Assembly: GCF_005503535.1 (NCBI RefSeq)
Contig: NZ_SCNN01000012.1
Span: 124,001-188,000 of the forward strand
Direction of reading: 5' to 3'
DNA length: 64,000 nt
Source: Mesorhizobium comanense
GTDB lineage: Bacteria; Pseudomonadota; Alphaproteobacteria; Rhizobiales; Rhizobiaceae
Of this stretch, positions 50,981 through 60,449 are shown piece after piece; positions within the stretch are counted from its first letter, which is position 1; each line of letters begins with the position of its first letter. The notes under the pieces are model-generated. The model was given only the letters and a program-made list of their open reading frames with translations. It made no database searches and had not been told where the DNA came from. Made by a program: the position numbers and the translations under genes.

Positions 50981-53900
50981 CTACTGCGCGGGTTCCACGT
51001 TGACGTAGGCGGCTTCCTCCAGCTCGCGCTTCAGGCGCGCCTCCTCATGGGCCTTCGGCGTGACGAAACGGCCAAGCAGGAGATAGGCGACCGGGGTCAG
51101 GAACAGCGTCGAGACCGTGGCCAGCCCCAGCCCGCCGACGATGACCCAGCCCAGCGCCACGCGCGCCTCGGCGCCAGCACCCGCGGCCAGCACCAGCGGC
51201 ACGCCACCGAGCACGGTGCAGATCATCGTCATCATCACCGGCCGCAGGCGGATGATCGAGGCCTGCTCGATCGCCTCGCGCACGCCAAGCCCGCGATCGC
51301 GAAGCTGGTTGGCGAACTCGACGATCAGGATGCCGTTCTTGGCCATGACGCCGACCAGAAGCACCAGGCCGATCTGGCTGTAGGCGTTGAGGCTGGTGCC
51401 CGACAGCAGCAGCGCGAAGATCGCGCAGGCAAGGCCGAGCGGCACCGTTGCCATGATGATGACCGCGCTGACGAAGCTTTCGAACTGCGCGGCCAGCACC
51501 AGCAGGATGATGACCAGCGCGAAGCCGAAAATGGTGATCATGGCGCTGTTGGTTTCGCCCAGTGTGGCGGCCTCGGCCAATGGCAGGATGCGGCTGCCCG
51601 CCGGCAGCAGCGGCGTGGCGATTTGCTCGGCGCGGCTCAACGCGTCGCCGAGCGCGAAATCGCCGGCAAGGTTGGTGGTGATGGCCACCGACGGCTGCTG
51701 TTGCTCACGCGTGAGCGAAGGCGGCACGGCGCGCTCTGTCAAGGTGGCGATGGTCGACATCGGCACGAAGCGGCCATCGGCCGTTTTCAGGAAGATATTC
51801 TCCAGATCGGTCGGATCGTTGATCGGGTTGGTGGTCGAAACCAGCTTCACGCCGTAGCTGCGGTCGGCGATGTAGACGTCGACGACGTCGTTGCCGTCGA
51901 GCATCGCCTGCAAGGTGTTGGCGAGGCCTGTTATGTCGATGCCGAGGTCGGAGGCGCGCTCGCGGTCGATGGCGACGGCCAGCTGCGGCTGCGTCGGGTC
52001 GATCGACAGGCGCGGCGTCTGGAAGCGCGGGTCCTTCTGCATCTCGGCGATGATCCTGACCGCGGCATCGCCAAGCGCCTTGCGGTTATTGCCGACCAGC
52101 GCGAATTGCAGGCCGTTGCCGGCGCCGCGGATGCCGAGGCTGTTGGGCTGCACCGGGAAGATGCGCACGCTTGGCACCTGCTTGGTCAACTGGATGATCT
52201 CGGCCATGATCTCCTGCTGGCTGCGGCTGCGCTCGTTCCACGGCGCCAGCGTCATCACCATGAAGCCGGAATTGTAGGAGCCGTTCTGGCCGGCATTCTC
52301 GAAGGTGGCGCGGATCTCGCCGGACTCGCGCAGCGGCTGGATCAGGCGCTCGATCTTCTGCATCTGCTCGGTCGTATAGTCGAGGCTGACGCCCTGCGGG
52401 GCGCTGATGCGCAGCAGCACGGCGGCGCGGTCCTCGGTCGGCGTCAGTTCCTGGCGGATGGTGCCGAACAGGGTGAAGGCGATGCCGGCAAAAAGCACCG
52501 CGACCAGAACCACGATCCATGGCGCGGCGAGGCATGCGTGCAGGGCGCGCTTGTAGCCTGCGTTGAGCACGCCGCCAATGCGCGCGCCGATGCCGTGGCC
52601 CCCTTCGTGATGGAGCGACGCGCTGGTCAGCATGCGCGAGGCCAGCATCGGGCAAAGCGTCAGCGCGACCACGCAGGACAGAAGCACCGATATGGCGAGC
52701 ACGAAGCCGAATTCACGGAACAGGCCGCCGGTCTGGCCGGGCAGGAACGAGATCGGAACGAAAACGGCGACCAGCGTCAGCGTCGTGGCGACGACGGCGA
52801 AGAACACTTCCTGTGCGCCAAGCACGGCGGCCGCGCGCGGCCCCATGCCCTCGTTGCGCCGCCGCACGATGTTTTCCAGAACGACGATGGCGTCGTCAAC
52901 GACCAGGCCGGTCGCCAGCACCAGGGCAAGCAGCGTCAGGATGTTGATGGAAAAGCCGGCGAGATAGATGGCAGCGATGGTGCCGATCATGGCGACCGGC
53001 ATCGACAGGCCCGGGATCAGCGTGGCGCGCCAGTCGAGAAGGAAGGCATAGATGACGATCAGCACGATGGAGACGGAAAGCGCCAGCGCGATCTCGACCT
53101 CGTGCACCGCGCCATTGACGAAGACGGCGTCGTCGCTGGTGATCTTGATCGACATGCCCGCAGGCAGGTTCTGCTGCAGCTTGGCGACGGCGGCCTGAAC
53201 GCCGGTCGAAATATCCAGGGTGTTCGATTCCGCCTGGCGGATGATGCCGATGCCGATGCCGGTCTTGCCGTCGGAACGCAGCGCCGTCTGGCCGACATCG
53301 GGGCCGAGCGTCACGGTGGCGACGTCGCGGATGCGCGTCGTGCCACCGATGATCAGGCTTTCGAATTCGGCCGGCGTGGTGACGTCGGCCGTGGTGCGCA
53401 CGATCAGGTCCTGATTGGTCGTGGTGATCGAACCTGCCGGGGAATCGAAGGCGACGGACGCAAGCGCGGCCCTGAGATCGGCGACCGTGAAGCCGAGGCT
53501 GGCGAGCTTGTTCTGGTCGACATCGATGCGGAAGATCTTGTCGCGGTCGCCATAGACCTGGACGTCGGCGACGCCGGGCACGGCGGCCAGTTCGTCCTCG
53601 ATCTGGTCCTGGACGACGACGGTCATGTCCTGGATCGACATGCTGTCGGAGGTCACCGCCAGCCGCATGACCGCGTCGGAATTGGCGTCGGCCTTGACGA
53701 TGCGCGGGGGATCGGCGGTGGTCGGCATCTGGTTGGCGACGCGGCCGACGGCATCGCGCACATCGGAAGCGGCGACATTGAGATCGACGCCGTCGTTGAA
53801 TTCGATGGTGACGCGACTCGAGCCGAAAGAAGAGGAAGACGAGATCGACTTGACGCCCGAGACGCGGGCGACGGCGCCTTCGATGGTATCGGTCAGTTCG

Positions 53901-54112
53901 CGATCGACCGTTTCGGCCGCCGCGCCCACGAAGGTGGTGGAGACGGTGACGACGGCGCGGTCGACGTCGGGCAGTTCGCGGACCTCGACGCCATAGAAGG
54001 CCGCAAGGCCGGCAACGGCTATCAGGACGTTCAACACAAGCGCCATGACAGGCCTGCGGATGAACAGGGCGGTGAAGCCGGTATCGCTGGCGGCGTTTAC
54101 AGTGCTGGTCAT
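50981..54112 (-). CDS. RND efflux transporter, HAE-1-like
   Basis: 1043 aa inner-membrane proton antiporter. Twelve TM segments with two large periplasmic loops; TM4 holds the Asp pair in LATGLVVDDAIVVLENIVRR, followed by the RND motif VFVPISFLPGQTGGLFREF. N-terminal FIRRPVMALVLNVLIAVAG and the LVLLVGVMAKNGILIVEFANQLRDRG signature confirm the family. The start overlaps the adaptor stop by four bases. No outer-membrane channel gene is adjacent, so it must share a TolC-like protein encoded elsewhere. Substrate is unknown (drug or lipid export). Confidence 0.95.
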   Translation of the reverse strand: MTSTVNAASDTGFTALFIRRPVMALVLNVLIAVAGLAAFYGVEVRELPDVDRAVVTVSTTFVGAAAETVDRELTDTIEGAVARVSGVKSISSSSSFGSSRVTIEFNDGVDLNVAASDVRDAVGRVANQMPTTADPPRIVKADANSDAVMRLAVTSDSMSIQDMTVVVQDQIEDELAAVPGVADVQVYGDRDKIFRIDVDQNKLASLGFTVADLRAALASVAFDSPAGSITTTNQDLIVRTTADVTTPAEFESLIIGGTTRIRDVATVTLGPDVGQTALRSDGKTGIGIGIIRQAESNTLDISTGVQAAVAKLQQNLPAGMSIKITSDDAVFVNGAVHEVEIALALSVSIVLIVIYAFLLDWRATLIPGLSMPVAMIGTIAAIYLAGFSINILTLLALVLATGLVVDDAIVVLENIVRRRNEGMGPRAAAVLGAQEVFFAVVATTLTLVAVFVPISFLPGQTGGLFREFGFVLAISVLLSCVVALTLCPMLASRMLTSASLHHEGGHGIGARIGGVLNAGYKRALHACLAAPWIVVLVAVLFAGIAFTLFGTIRQELTPTEDRAAVLLRISAPQGVSLDYTTEQMQKIERLIQPLRESGEIRATFENAGQNGSYNSGFMVMTLAPWNERSRSQQEIMAEIIQLTKQVPSVRIFPVQPNSLGIRGAGNGLQFALVGNNRKALGDAAVRIIAEMQKDPRFQTPRLSIDPTQPQLAVAIDRERASDLGIDITGLANTLQAMLDGNDVVDVYIADRSYGVKLVSTTNPINDPTDLENIFLKTADGRFVPMSTIATLTERAVPPSLTREQQQPSVAITTNLAGDFALGDALSRAEQIATPLLPAGSRILPLAEAATLGETNSAMITIFGFALVIILLVLAAQFESFVSAVIIMATVPLGLACAIFALLLSGTSLNAYSQIGLVLLVGVMAKNGILIVEFANQLRDRGLGVREAIEQASIIRLRPVMMTMICTVLGGVPLVLAAGAGAEARVALGWVIVGGLGLATVSTLFLTPVAYLLLGRFVTPKAHEEARLKRELEEAAYVNVEPAQ

Positions 54113-55272
54113 GAGCCTTCGGCGGTTTTGGCGGCGCGCTGGTCCTGCCCGGCGATGCGGACTTCACCGCCCTCGCTCACGCTTTGCGTGCCTTCGGTGA
54201 CCACCATGTCGCCGCTTTCGAGTTCGGCATCGATCAGCACGGTCTCGGTGTTGCGCTGGATGATGCGCACCGGCACGCGCCGGGCCTTGCTATTCTCGAT
54301 CTGCCAGACATAAGCGCCGTCCGTCCCCCACAGGATCGCCAGCGGGCTGACGGCGGGATAGGTATCGCCGGGGAATTTCATGGTGATGCCGAACGACATG
54401 CCGGCGCGCAGCGAATCGGCGGGATTGGCGATCTTGGCCTTGACCAGAAGCGTGCGGCTTTTCTCGTCGATGTGGTTGTCGATGGCCGAAATGGTGCCGG
54501 TATAGGCATTGCTCGGATTGGCGATCGGCGTCGCGGTCAATTGCGCGCCGACCCTGACGGCGGCGGCAAAGCGCTCGGGCACCTGGAAATCGACCAGGAT
54601 CGAGGTGCGGTCGTCGAGCGTGGCGATCGTGGACTGATTGGTCACATAGTTGCCGGCCGAGATCGGCAGGATGCCGACCGTGCCCGATATCGGCGCCAGG
54701 ATCGAACGGCGCTGCAAGGCAAGTTCGGCATCCCTCAGCGCCAGTTGCGCGCCCGCCAGCACCACTTCCGCATCGGCTACCGCGACCGGCGTCGCGGCAT
54801 TGGACGCGCGCAGCGACTTGACCCGGTCGAGCTTGGACTGCGCATCCTGCAAGGCGAGCTTGGCCCGGTCCTGCGCGATGATCTCGGTTTCGGAATCGAG
54901 CGTCGCGATGATCTGTCCCTCGTCGACATGGCTGCCGGATTCGACCAGCAGTTCGGCAAGACGGCCGGAGCTGTAGGGATTGACGGTCACCGAAGCGTTG
55001 GCGCGGCCGGTGCCGATCGCCTGCAGGCGGTCGTTGATGGTGGCGGTGCCGGCCGGTGTGGCGACGATGGTCGCAACCTGGCTTGAGCGGTCGCGGCCGG
55101 CCTGCGCGGCGCCGGCCGCCTTGTCTCCAGTCGCTGGCGGCGTCGCGGCGACGGCCCAGTCGAGACCCCAGCGTGCGAGCACTTCGGGCGCTCCGGGATA
55201 GAAGCGCGCCCAGGCGAACGCGGCTGCCGCCACGATGACAAGCGCAAAAACGATTTGTTTCCAGGTCCGCAT
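54109..55272 (-). CDS. RND periplasmic adaptor (membrane fusion protein)
   Basis: 387 aa. N-terminal anchor (IVFALVIVAAAAFAWARF), lipoyl/barrel-sandwich half-motifs (VNPYSSGRLAELLVESGSHVDEGQIIATLDSE and RRSILAPISGTVGILPISAGNYV), alpha-helical hairpin between them and a beta-barrel with DHIDEKSRTLLVKAKI-type sequence. The ATG at 55272 is used because GGAGTG lies six bases upstream and translation then begins at the anchor. Coupled to the RND pump gene. No lipobox is visible, so it is anchored by its TM helix. Confidence 0.93.
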   Translation of the reverse strand: MRTWKQIVFALVIVAAAAFAWARFYPGAPEVLARWGLDWAVAATPPATGDKAAGAAQAGRDRSSQVATIVATPAGTATINDRLQAIGTGRANASVTVNPYSSGRLAELLVESGSHVDEGQIIATLDSETEIIAQDRAKLALQDAQSKLDRVKSLRASNAATPVAVADAEVVLAGAQLALRDAELALQRRSILAPISGTVGILPISAGNYVTNQSTIATLDDRTSILVDFQVPERFAAAVRVGAQLTATPIANPSNAYTGTISAIDNHIDEKSRTLLVKAKIANPADSLRAGMSFGITMKFPGDTYPAVSPLAILWGTDGAYVWQIENSKARRVPVRIIQRNTETVLIDAELESGDMVVTEGTQSVSEGGEVRIAGQDQRAAKTAEGS

Positions 55273-55468
55273 CGACACTCCGGCTATTGCATCGTCAGCC
55301 CATTCGCGATGGAGCGGCACGGCGACGATGTGGGCTGGCGGCGAAGTCCAGCTACGCCCCGATATCAGCGGTTTATGGCAATTATCACGCGATCGTGCAC
55401 ATTAAATCTCGGTAACGTGAAGTCGCGAGGCCCTGTCGGGGCGGACCTGGTTGTCGCGGAAAGACCTG

Positions 55469-56296
55469 CTAACGCAGGCCTTCCATCTCGCGGATGCGGC
55501 GGGCGCCGTTGGCGTCGAGCTGCCTGGTGACGGCGCCGATCAGCGTTTCGGCGACGACAAAAAGCGCGGCCGAGGAATCCCATGCGGACGGCACGGCCGT
55601 GCGTCCGGCGATGACATGGCGGGCAAATCTTGCGATCGGCGACAGCCATTGGTCGGTGAACAGCACGATCTGCACGCCGCGCTGATGCGCCTTCTCGGCG
55701 AAGCGCACGAGGCTGTCCTGGTAGCGCCTGATGTCGAAGATGACCAGCACGTCGCGCTTGCCCATGTCGATCAGGCGGTCGCGCCACATGCTCTCCTGTC
55801 CGGCAAGGTGGACGACATCGGGCTGGACGATGGCGAGGTGGGCCGCCATGTAGCGGGCCAGCGGGTCGGTGAAGCGGCCGCCGATCAGAAATGTCTTGCC
55901 CCGCCGCTCGGCAAGCCTGGCCGCGATGTCGGCGAGCTGCCTGTCCGACAGATGCCTGAATGTCTCGCGCATGTTGTCGAGCGTCGCCTCCAGCATCGGC
56001 GACGCTGTGCCGCCGCCGGGCGAGGGCGGATTGAGCGTGCGTATCGCCGGCGACTGCAATTGCGCCGCCAGTTCATCCTGCAGGTTCGACTGGAACTCGG
56101 GATAGTTCTGGAAGCCGAGCCGGGCGACGAAGCGCAGGATCGTCGGCGACGACACGCCGGCCGCCGCCGAGAACTCCGCGACTGTCTTCAGGCCGATCAT
56201 CGGATAAGAGGCGATCAGCGTCTGGGCCGCGCGCCGCTCCCCCGCCGGCATGCTGCCGATACGGTCGGCGATCAGTTCGGCAATACTGGAAATCAT
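55469..56296 (-). CDS. MurR/RpiR-family transcriptional regulator
   Basis: 275 aa. N-terminal RpiR helix-turn-helix (TVAEFSAAAGVSSPTILRFVARLGFQNYPEF, about 35-65) and a C-terminal SIS domain (about 120-260; GKTFLIGGRFTDPLARYM and IFDIRRYQDSLVRFAEKAHQRG). SIS domains bind phosphosugars or related ligands; rhizobial RpiR proteins also sense other metabolites. ATG at 56296 preferred because GGGGGA precedes it; ATG at 56308 is an alternative. Divergent from the N-formylglutamate amidohydrolase-like gene, so it probably controls that cluster. Confidence 0.88.
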   Translation of the reverse strand: MISSIAELIADRIGSMPAGERRAAQTLIASYPMIGLKTVAEFSAAAGVSSPTILRFVARLGFQNYPEFQSNLQDELAAQLQSPAIRTLNPPSPGGGTASPMLEATLDNMRETFRHLSDRQLADIAARLAERRGKTFLIGGRFTDPLARYMAAHLAIVQPDVVHLAGQESMWRDRLIDMGKRDVLVIFDIRRYQDSLVRFAEKAHQRGVQIVLFTDQWLSPIARFARHVIAGRTAVPSAWDSSAALFVVAETLIGAVTRQLDANGARRIREMEGLR

Positions 56297-56374
56297 CTTT
56301 TCCCCCATACACCGGCCTGGCCCATGAGATCGCATTTGACAAAGCCTGATAAACTGTATGAAATCATCCGCAGG

Positions 56375-56404
56375 GACGCAATGACGCAAAATACGTAACA
56401 TACG
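56375..56404. promoter_or_regulatory. Short direct repeats in the RpiR/amidohydrolase divergent promoter
   Basis: GACGCAA occurs at 56375-56381 and 56383-56389 (8-base period), and ATACG at 56391-56395 and 56400-56404. They lie in the 137-base gap between the divergent genes, a natural place for an RpiR operator. No consensus is known to me for this regulator, so this is only a candidate site. Confidence 0.25.
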
Positions 56405-56433
56405 ATACAGCGCTCCCGGGGAACGGCAGGACT

Positions 56434-57252
56434 ATGAAGACAGCGCGGCCCGCCAGCCTTGCATCGTCTGAAACCGTGGGGGTGACGAACCCGGACGGGC
56501 CGAGCCCCTTCGTCTTCACCTGCGACCATGCTTCCAATTTCCTGCCGGCTGAATTCGGCACGCTCGGCCTCGCGGCCGGGGATCTTTCCCGGCACATAGC
56601 CTGGGATCCGGGTGCGTTGCCGGTGGCAATGCGTATGGCGCGGGCGCTCGACGCCACGCTGGTCGAAACGCGCATTTCGCGCCTCGTCATCGACTGCAAC
56701 CGCCCACTCGACGCGCCGGACCTTGTGCCGCCAGTCAGCGAGACCACGGCCATTCCCGGCAATACAGGCCTTTCCGACAAGGAGCGCGCCGCACGGGTTG
56801 CCCTGTCCTGGCAGCCCTTCCATGCCGCCATCGAGCGCCTGATCGAGGACAGGCTGGCGCGCGGGCAGGAGACCTGGCTGGTTTCCGTCCATTCCTTCAC
56901 CCCGGTCTACAAGGGCCGCAACCGGCCCTGGCACATCGGCATCATTCATGATGACGACCGTCGCCTGGCGGCGCCGCTGATTGGCGCGCTCGGGCGTCTT
57001 GCCGGCGTCACCGTCGGTGTCAACGAACCTTATTCGCCTGCCGACCGCGTCTATTTCACGCTGGAACGGCATGCGCGCTCGCGCGGGCTGCCCTGCGCGA
57101 TGATCGAAATCCGCAATGACGAAATCTCCGGCGAGACCGGGCAGCGGAAATGGGCGGATCTGCTCACAGGCATCTTTTCGAATCTGGAGCCCGAGGAGGC
57201 CAGGGGCTCCCGACAAAGCGCAATGGGAAAGTCAGTACAATCGGCCAGCTAA
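56434..57252 (+). CDS. N-formylglutamate amidohydrolase family enzyme
   Basis: 272 aa. Motifs of the HutG/FGase family: FTCDHASNFLPAEFG (about residue 32), RISRLVIDCNRPLDAPD and LVSVHSFTPVYKG, with His and Glu/Asp residues that bind the catalytic metal. The family hydrolyses N-acyl or gamma-linked glutamate derivatives. There is no hut (histidine) operon here; instead it lies with a permease, glutamine-synthetase homologue, aldehyde and alcohol dehydrogenases. In that setting, hydrolysis of a gamma-glutamyl product is as plausible as N-formylglutamate cleavage (inference). Permease follows after 21 bases. Confidence 0.85.
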   Translation: MKTARPASLASSETVGVTNPDGPSPFVFTCDHASNFLPAEFGTLGLAAGDLSRHIAWDPGALPVAMRMARALDATLVETRISRLVIDCNRPLDAPDLVPPVSETTAIPGNTGLSDKERAARVALSWQPFHAAIERLIEDRLARGQETWLVSVHSFTPVYKGRNRPWHIGIIHDDDRRLAAPLIGALGRLAGVTVGVNEPYSPADRVYFTLERHARSRGLPCAMIEIRNDEISGETGQRKWADLLTGIFSNLEPEEARGSRQSAMGKSVQSAS

Positions 57253-57273
57253 GAACCAACAGGGGACTTCAAC

Positions 57274-58836
57274 ATGGCAACCACACCGGGCTATTCCGAC
57301 GTTGACAAGGCGGAGGATGTAAAACACCTCCACAGCATGGGCTATGCCCAGGAATTGGAGCGGCGCCTCAGCCGCTTCTCGAATTTCGCGGTTTCCTTCT
57401 CGATCATCTGCATCCTGTCGGGCGGCATCAATTCGCTGGCGCAGGGCACGTCGGGCGCCGGCGGCATCGGCGTCGGCATCGGCTGGCTGGTCGGCTGTTT
57501 CGTCTCGCTGACCTTCGCTGTCGCCATGTCGCAGATCAGTTCGGCCTATCCGACCGCCGGCGGCCTCTACCACTGGGGTTCGATCCTCGGCAATCGCGGC
57601 ACCGGCTGGGTGACGGCGTGGCTCAACCTGCTCGGCCTGATCACCGTGCTCGGCGCCATCAATGTCGGCACCTGGACATTCTTCATCGGCGCTTTCGGGC
57701 CGGCACTCGGGATCGACGGCTCGCTGACCAACCAGATGATCTTCCTGGTCGTCATCACCGGCGCCCAGGCACTGATCAACCATCTCGGCATCAAGCTGAC
57801 CGCGAAGCTCACCGACTTTTCGGGCTATCTGATCTTCTTCGGCTCGATCCTCATCGCGGTGGTGTGCCTGGCCTTTGCCCAGACCTGGGATTTTGGCCGT
57901 CTCTTCACCTTCCACAACTACTCGGGTGACGCCGGCGGCGGTGTCTGGCCCCAGGTCTCGAACGCATGGGTGTTCGCCCTCGGCCTGCTGCTGCCGATCT
58001 ACACCATCACCGGCTACGACGCTTCGGCGCACACTTCCGAGGAAACCATCAAGGCGGCGTCTTCCGTGCCGCGCGCCATGGTGATGTCGGTCGTGTGGTC
58101 GGCGCTGTTCGGCTACCTGTTCCTGGCCGCCTTCGTGCTGATGATCCCGAACATGGACGATGCCGCCAAGCAGGGCTGGAATGTGTTTTTCTGGGCCTTT
58201 GACCAGCGCGTTCCTTCCGGTCTCAAGGAGTTCGTCTACCTTGTGGTCTTCGTGGCGCAGCTTCTGTGCGGTCTCGCGACCGTCACGTCGGCTTCGCGCA
58301 TGATCTTCGCCTTCTCGCGTGATGGCGGCCTGCCGGGTTCGTCGGCGCTGGCCAAGGTCAGCCCGACCTATCGCACGCCGGTGGCCGCGATCTGGACGGC
58401 GGCGATCCTGTCGGTGCTGTTCGTCTGGGGCTCGTCGGTCGTGTCGGTCGCCGGTACTTCGGCCTACACCATCGTGGTGTCCTGCACCGTCATCTTCCTG
58501 TTCCTGTCGTTCACCGTGCCGATCGTGCTCGGCATGATGGCCTGGGGAACGCCGAAGTGGGACAAGATGGGCCCATGGAACATGGGGCGCGGCGTGTTCA
58601 TGCTGTTCGCGTTCCTGTCGATCGTGTCGATGATCCTCATCTTCGTCATCGGCATCCAGCCGCCAAACGACTGGGCGCTCTACATCACCGTCGGCTTCTT
58701 CATCCTGACGGCGATCGTCTGGTTCGCCTTCGAGCGCAACCGCTTCCAGGGGCCGCCGCTGGGCGACATCATCGCGGCCCGTCAGGCGGCGATCAAGGCG
58801 GCCGAACAGGCGGTCGGCGAGACCGGCGGACACTGA
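57274..58836 (+). CDS. APC-superfamily amino acid/amine permease (ACT/BAT type)
   Basis: 520 aa, twelve TM segments. LSRFSNFAVSFSIICILSGGINS, SSAYPTAGGLYHWGSILG, LTGYDASAHTSEETIKAASSVPRAM-like (here ITGYDASAHTSEET) and FAFSRDGGLPGSSALAKVSPTYRTPVAAIW are the standard APC blocks of the amino acid-choline transporter group, which includes GABA, choline and ethanolamine carriers in yeast and bacteria. Likely imports the amine or amino acid used by this cluster. A strong terminator follows, so transcription of the downstream GS gene may be partly independent. Confidence 0.88.
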   Translation: MATTPGYSDVDKAEDVKHLHSMGYAQELERRLSRFSNFAVSFSIICILSGGINSLAQGTSGAGGIGVGIGWLVGCFVSLTFAVAMSQISSAYPTAGGLYHWGSILGNRGTGWVTAWLNLLGLITVLGAINVGTWTFFIGAFGPALGIDGSLTNQMIFLVVITGAQALINHLGIKLTAKLTDFSGYLIFFGSILIAVVCLAFAQTWDFGRLFTFHNYSGDAGGGVWPQVSNAWVFALGLLLPIYTITGYDASAHTSEETIKAASSVPRAMVMSVVWSALFGYLFLAAFVLMIPNMDDAAKQGWNVFFWAFDQRVPSGLKEFVYLVVFVAQLLCGLATVTSASRMIFAFSRDGGLPGSSALAKVSPTYRTPVAAIWTAAILSVLFVWGSSVVSVAGTSAYTIVVSCTVIFLFLSFTVPIVLGMMAWGTPKWDKMGPWNMGRGVFMLFAFLSIVSMILIFVIGIQPPNDWALYITVGFFILTAIVWFAFERNRFQGPPLGDIIAARQAAIKAAEQAVGETGGH

Positions 58837-58851
58837 TACGCATCGTCAAGG

Positions 58852-58890
58852 CCATGGCCGGCATAGCGCCGGCCATGGTTTCGTTTCTCC
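58852..58890 (+). terminator. Rho-independent terminator after the permease gene
   Basis: CCATGGCCGGC (58852-58862) pairs with GCCGGCCATGG (58868-58878), 11 bp, loop ATAGC, followed by TTTCGTTTCTCCCTTTC. It lies 15 bases after the permease stop and 45 bases before the glutamine-synthetase homologue, so it splits the cluster or attenuates it. Confidence 0.8.
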
Positions 58891-58923
58891 CTTTCAACGA
58901 CCAAGCATTGGAGCGCCAAAGGA

Positions 58924-60294
58924 ATGGCCGGAAATTTCTCGTTCGATCAGTTGAAGAAAGCGGTCTCCAATGGCGAGATCGACACGGTTCTGGCCTGCAT
59001 CGTCGACATGCAGGGCCGGCTCGCGGGCAAGCGTTTCCTGGCGCAGTATTTCGTCGATTCCGCGCATGACGAAACGCATGGCTGCAACTATCTGCTGGCC
59101 GCCGACATCGATATGGAGCCGGTGCCGGGTTACAAGGCGGCAAGCTGGTCGAAGGGCTACGGCGATTTCGTCATGAAGCCCGACCTTGCCACGCTGCGAC
59201 GCATCCCTTGGCTGGAGAAGACCGCGCTGGTCATCTGCGACGTACTCGACCACCACACCCATGACGACCTGCCGCATTCGCCGCGCGCGATGCTCAAGAG
59301 GCAGGTCAAGCGGCTCACGGAACGCGGCTATATCGGCTATTTCGCCTCCGAGCTCGAATTCTACCTGTTCAACGAGACCTACGATTCCGCCCGCAAGAAG
59401 CACTGGCAGGGCCTCGAGACGGCTTCGCCCTATATCGGTGACTACCAGATCGGCATCACCACCAAGGAAGAAGGCGTCATGCGCCGGCTTCGCAACGAGA
59501 TGGAAGCCGCCGGCATCCCGATCGAGAATTCGAAGGGCGAATGGGGCCCGGGCCAGGAAGAGATCAATGTGCGCTATGCCGAGGCGCTCGACATGGCCGA
59601 CCGCCATGTCATCCTCAAGAACGGCGCCAAGGAAATCGCGGAGTCCGAAGGCAAGGCGATCTCCTTCATGTCAAAGTACAATTACGGGTTGGCCGGCAAT
59701 TCCAGCCACATCCACAATTCGCTGTGGAGCGCCGACGGCAAGACGCCGCTGTTCTTCGACAAGAAGGCCGAGTGGACACTCTCGACCCTTGGCCAGCAAT
59801 GGGCGGCCGGGCAGTTGAAATACGCCAAGGAATTCACCTGGTTCCTGGCGCCCTACATCAACTCCTACAAGCGTTTCCAGGCCGGCACTTTCGCGCCGAC
59901 CAAGATCATGTGGAGCGAGGACAACCGCACCGCCGGCTTCCGCCTGTGCGGCGAGGGCACCAAGGGCATCCGCATGGAATGCCGCATCGGCGGCGCCGAC
60001 CTCAATCCGTATCTGGCTTTCGCGGCGCTGATCGCGGCCGGCCTTGCCGGCATCGACGAGAAGCTGGAATTGCAGAAGCCTTTCGTCGGCGATGCCTACC
60101 AGGCTTCACGCCTGCCGGAGATCCCGAAGACGCTGCGCGACGCGACGGAGACGCTGGCAAGGTCGAAGATGCTGAAGCAGGCGCTCGGCGAGGATGTGCT
60201 GGAGCACTATGTCCACACGGCGAAATGGGAGCAGTTCGAATACGACCGCCGTATTACGGACTGGGAACTGCACAGAGGGTTCGAGCGGTACTAG
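58924..60294 (+). CDS. Glutamine synthetase homologue, gamma-glutamyl-amide synthetase type
   Basis: 456 aa. GS fold with the catalytic motifs ASELEFYLFNE (metal-binding Glu), GPGQEEINVRYAEALD, GLAGNSSHIHNSLW (the ATP/metal His), and NRTAGFRLCGEGTKGIRMECRIGGADLNPYLAFAALIAAGLAG. It lacks the C-terminal adenylylation Tyr motif of true GlnA and is like PuuA/GlnT/FluG-type ligases that couple glutamate to an amine other than ammonia. Located between an amine permease and ALDH/ADH, so glutamylation of the amine substrate is the likely reaction. The amine is unknown; ethanolamine or putrescine are candidates. Confidence 0.87.
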   Translation: MAGNFSFDQLKKAVSNGEIDTVLACIVDMQGRLAGKRFLAQYFVDSAHDETHGCNYLLAADIDMEPVPGYKAASWSKGYGDFVMKPDLATLRRIPWLEKTALVICDVLDHHTHDDLPHSPRAMLKRQVKRLTERGYIGYFASELEFYLFNETYDSARKKHWQGLETASPYIGDYQIGITTKEEGVMRRLRNEMEAAGIPIENSKGEWGPGQEEINVRYAEALDMADRHVILKNGAKEIAESEGKAISFMSKYNYGLAGNSSHIHNSLWSADGKTPLFFDKKAEWTLSTLGQQWAAGQLKYAKEFTWFLAPYINSYKRFQAGTFAPTKIMWSEDNRTAGFRLCGEGTKGIRMECRIGGADLNPYLAFAALIAAGLAGIDEKLELQKPFVGDAYQASRLPEIPKTLRDATETLARSKMLKQALGEDVLEHYVHTAKWEQFEYDRRITDWELHRGFERY

Positions 60295-60300
60295 TCTGTC

Positions 60301-60392
60301 TGCCGCTTTGAGCGGCACGCTCCCTACCGGTCCCGGCAAGGGGCCGCTATAGGAGCGCAGGGCTGTAACATTCTCCCCGCGAGGAGAATGTT
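60301..60392. repeat. Two inverted repeats between GS homologue and aldehyde dehydrogenase
   Basis: TGCCGCT-TTG-AGCGGCA (60301-60317) forms a 7-bp hairpin just after the GS stop. AACATTCTCC-CCGCGA-GGAGAATGTT (60367-60392) is a perfect 10-bp dyad. Neither has a U-run; the second resembles the TTCTCCCC-GGGGAGAA type of palindrome common in Mesorhizobium intergenic DNA, though it could also be an operator for the ALDH-ADH genes. Confidence 0.5.
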
Positions 60393-60449
60393 GCCCGCCG
60401 GGGCGACCCGGCCATGTGATTTTTGTTTCAGAATGCGAGGACTTGCAAA

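Noticed and set aside
51047..54313. 1088-codon open frame on the plus strand opposite the RND pump
   Set aside because: The product is compositionally abnormal (Gln/His/Arg/Asp-rich) and the minus-strand RND transporter is unambiguous.
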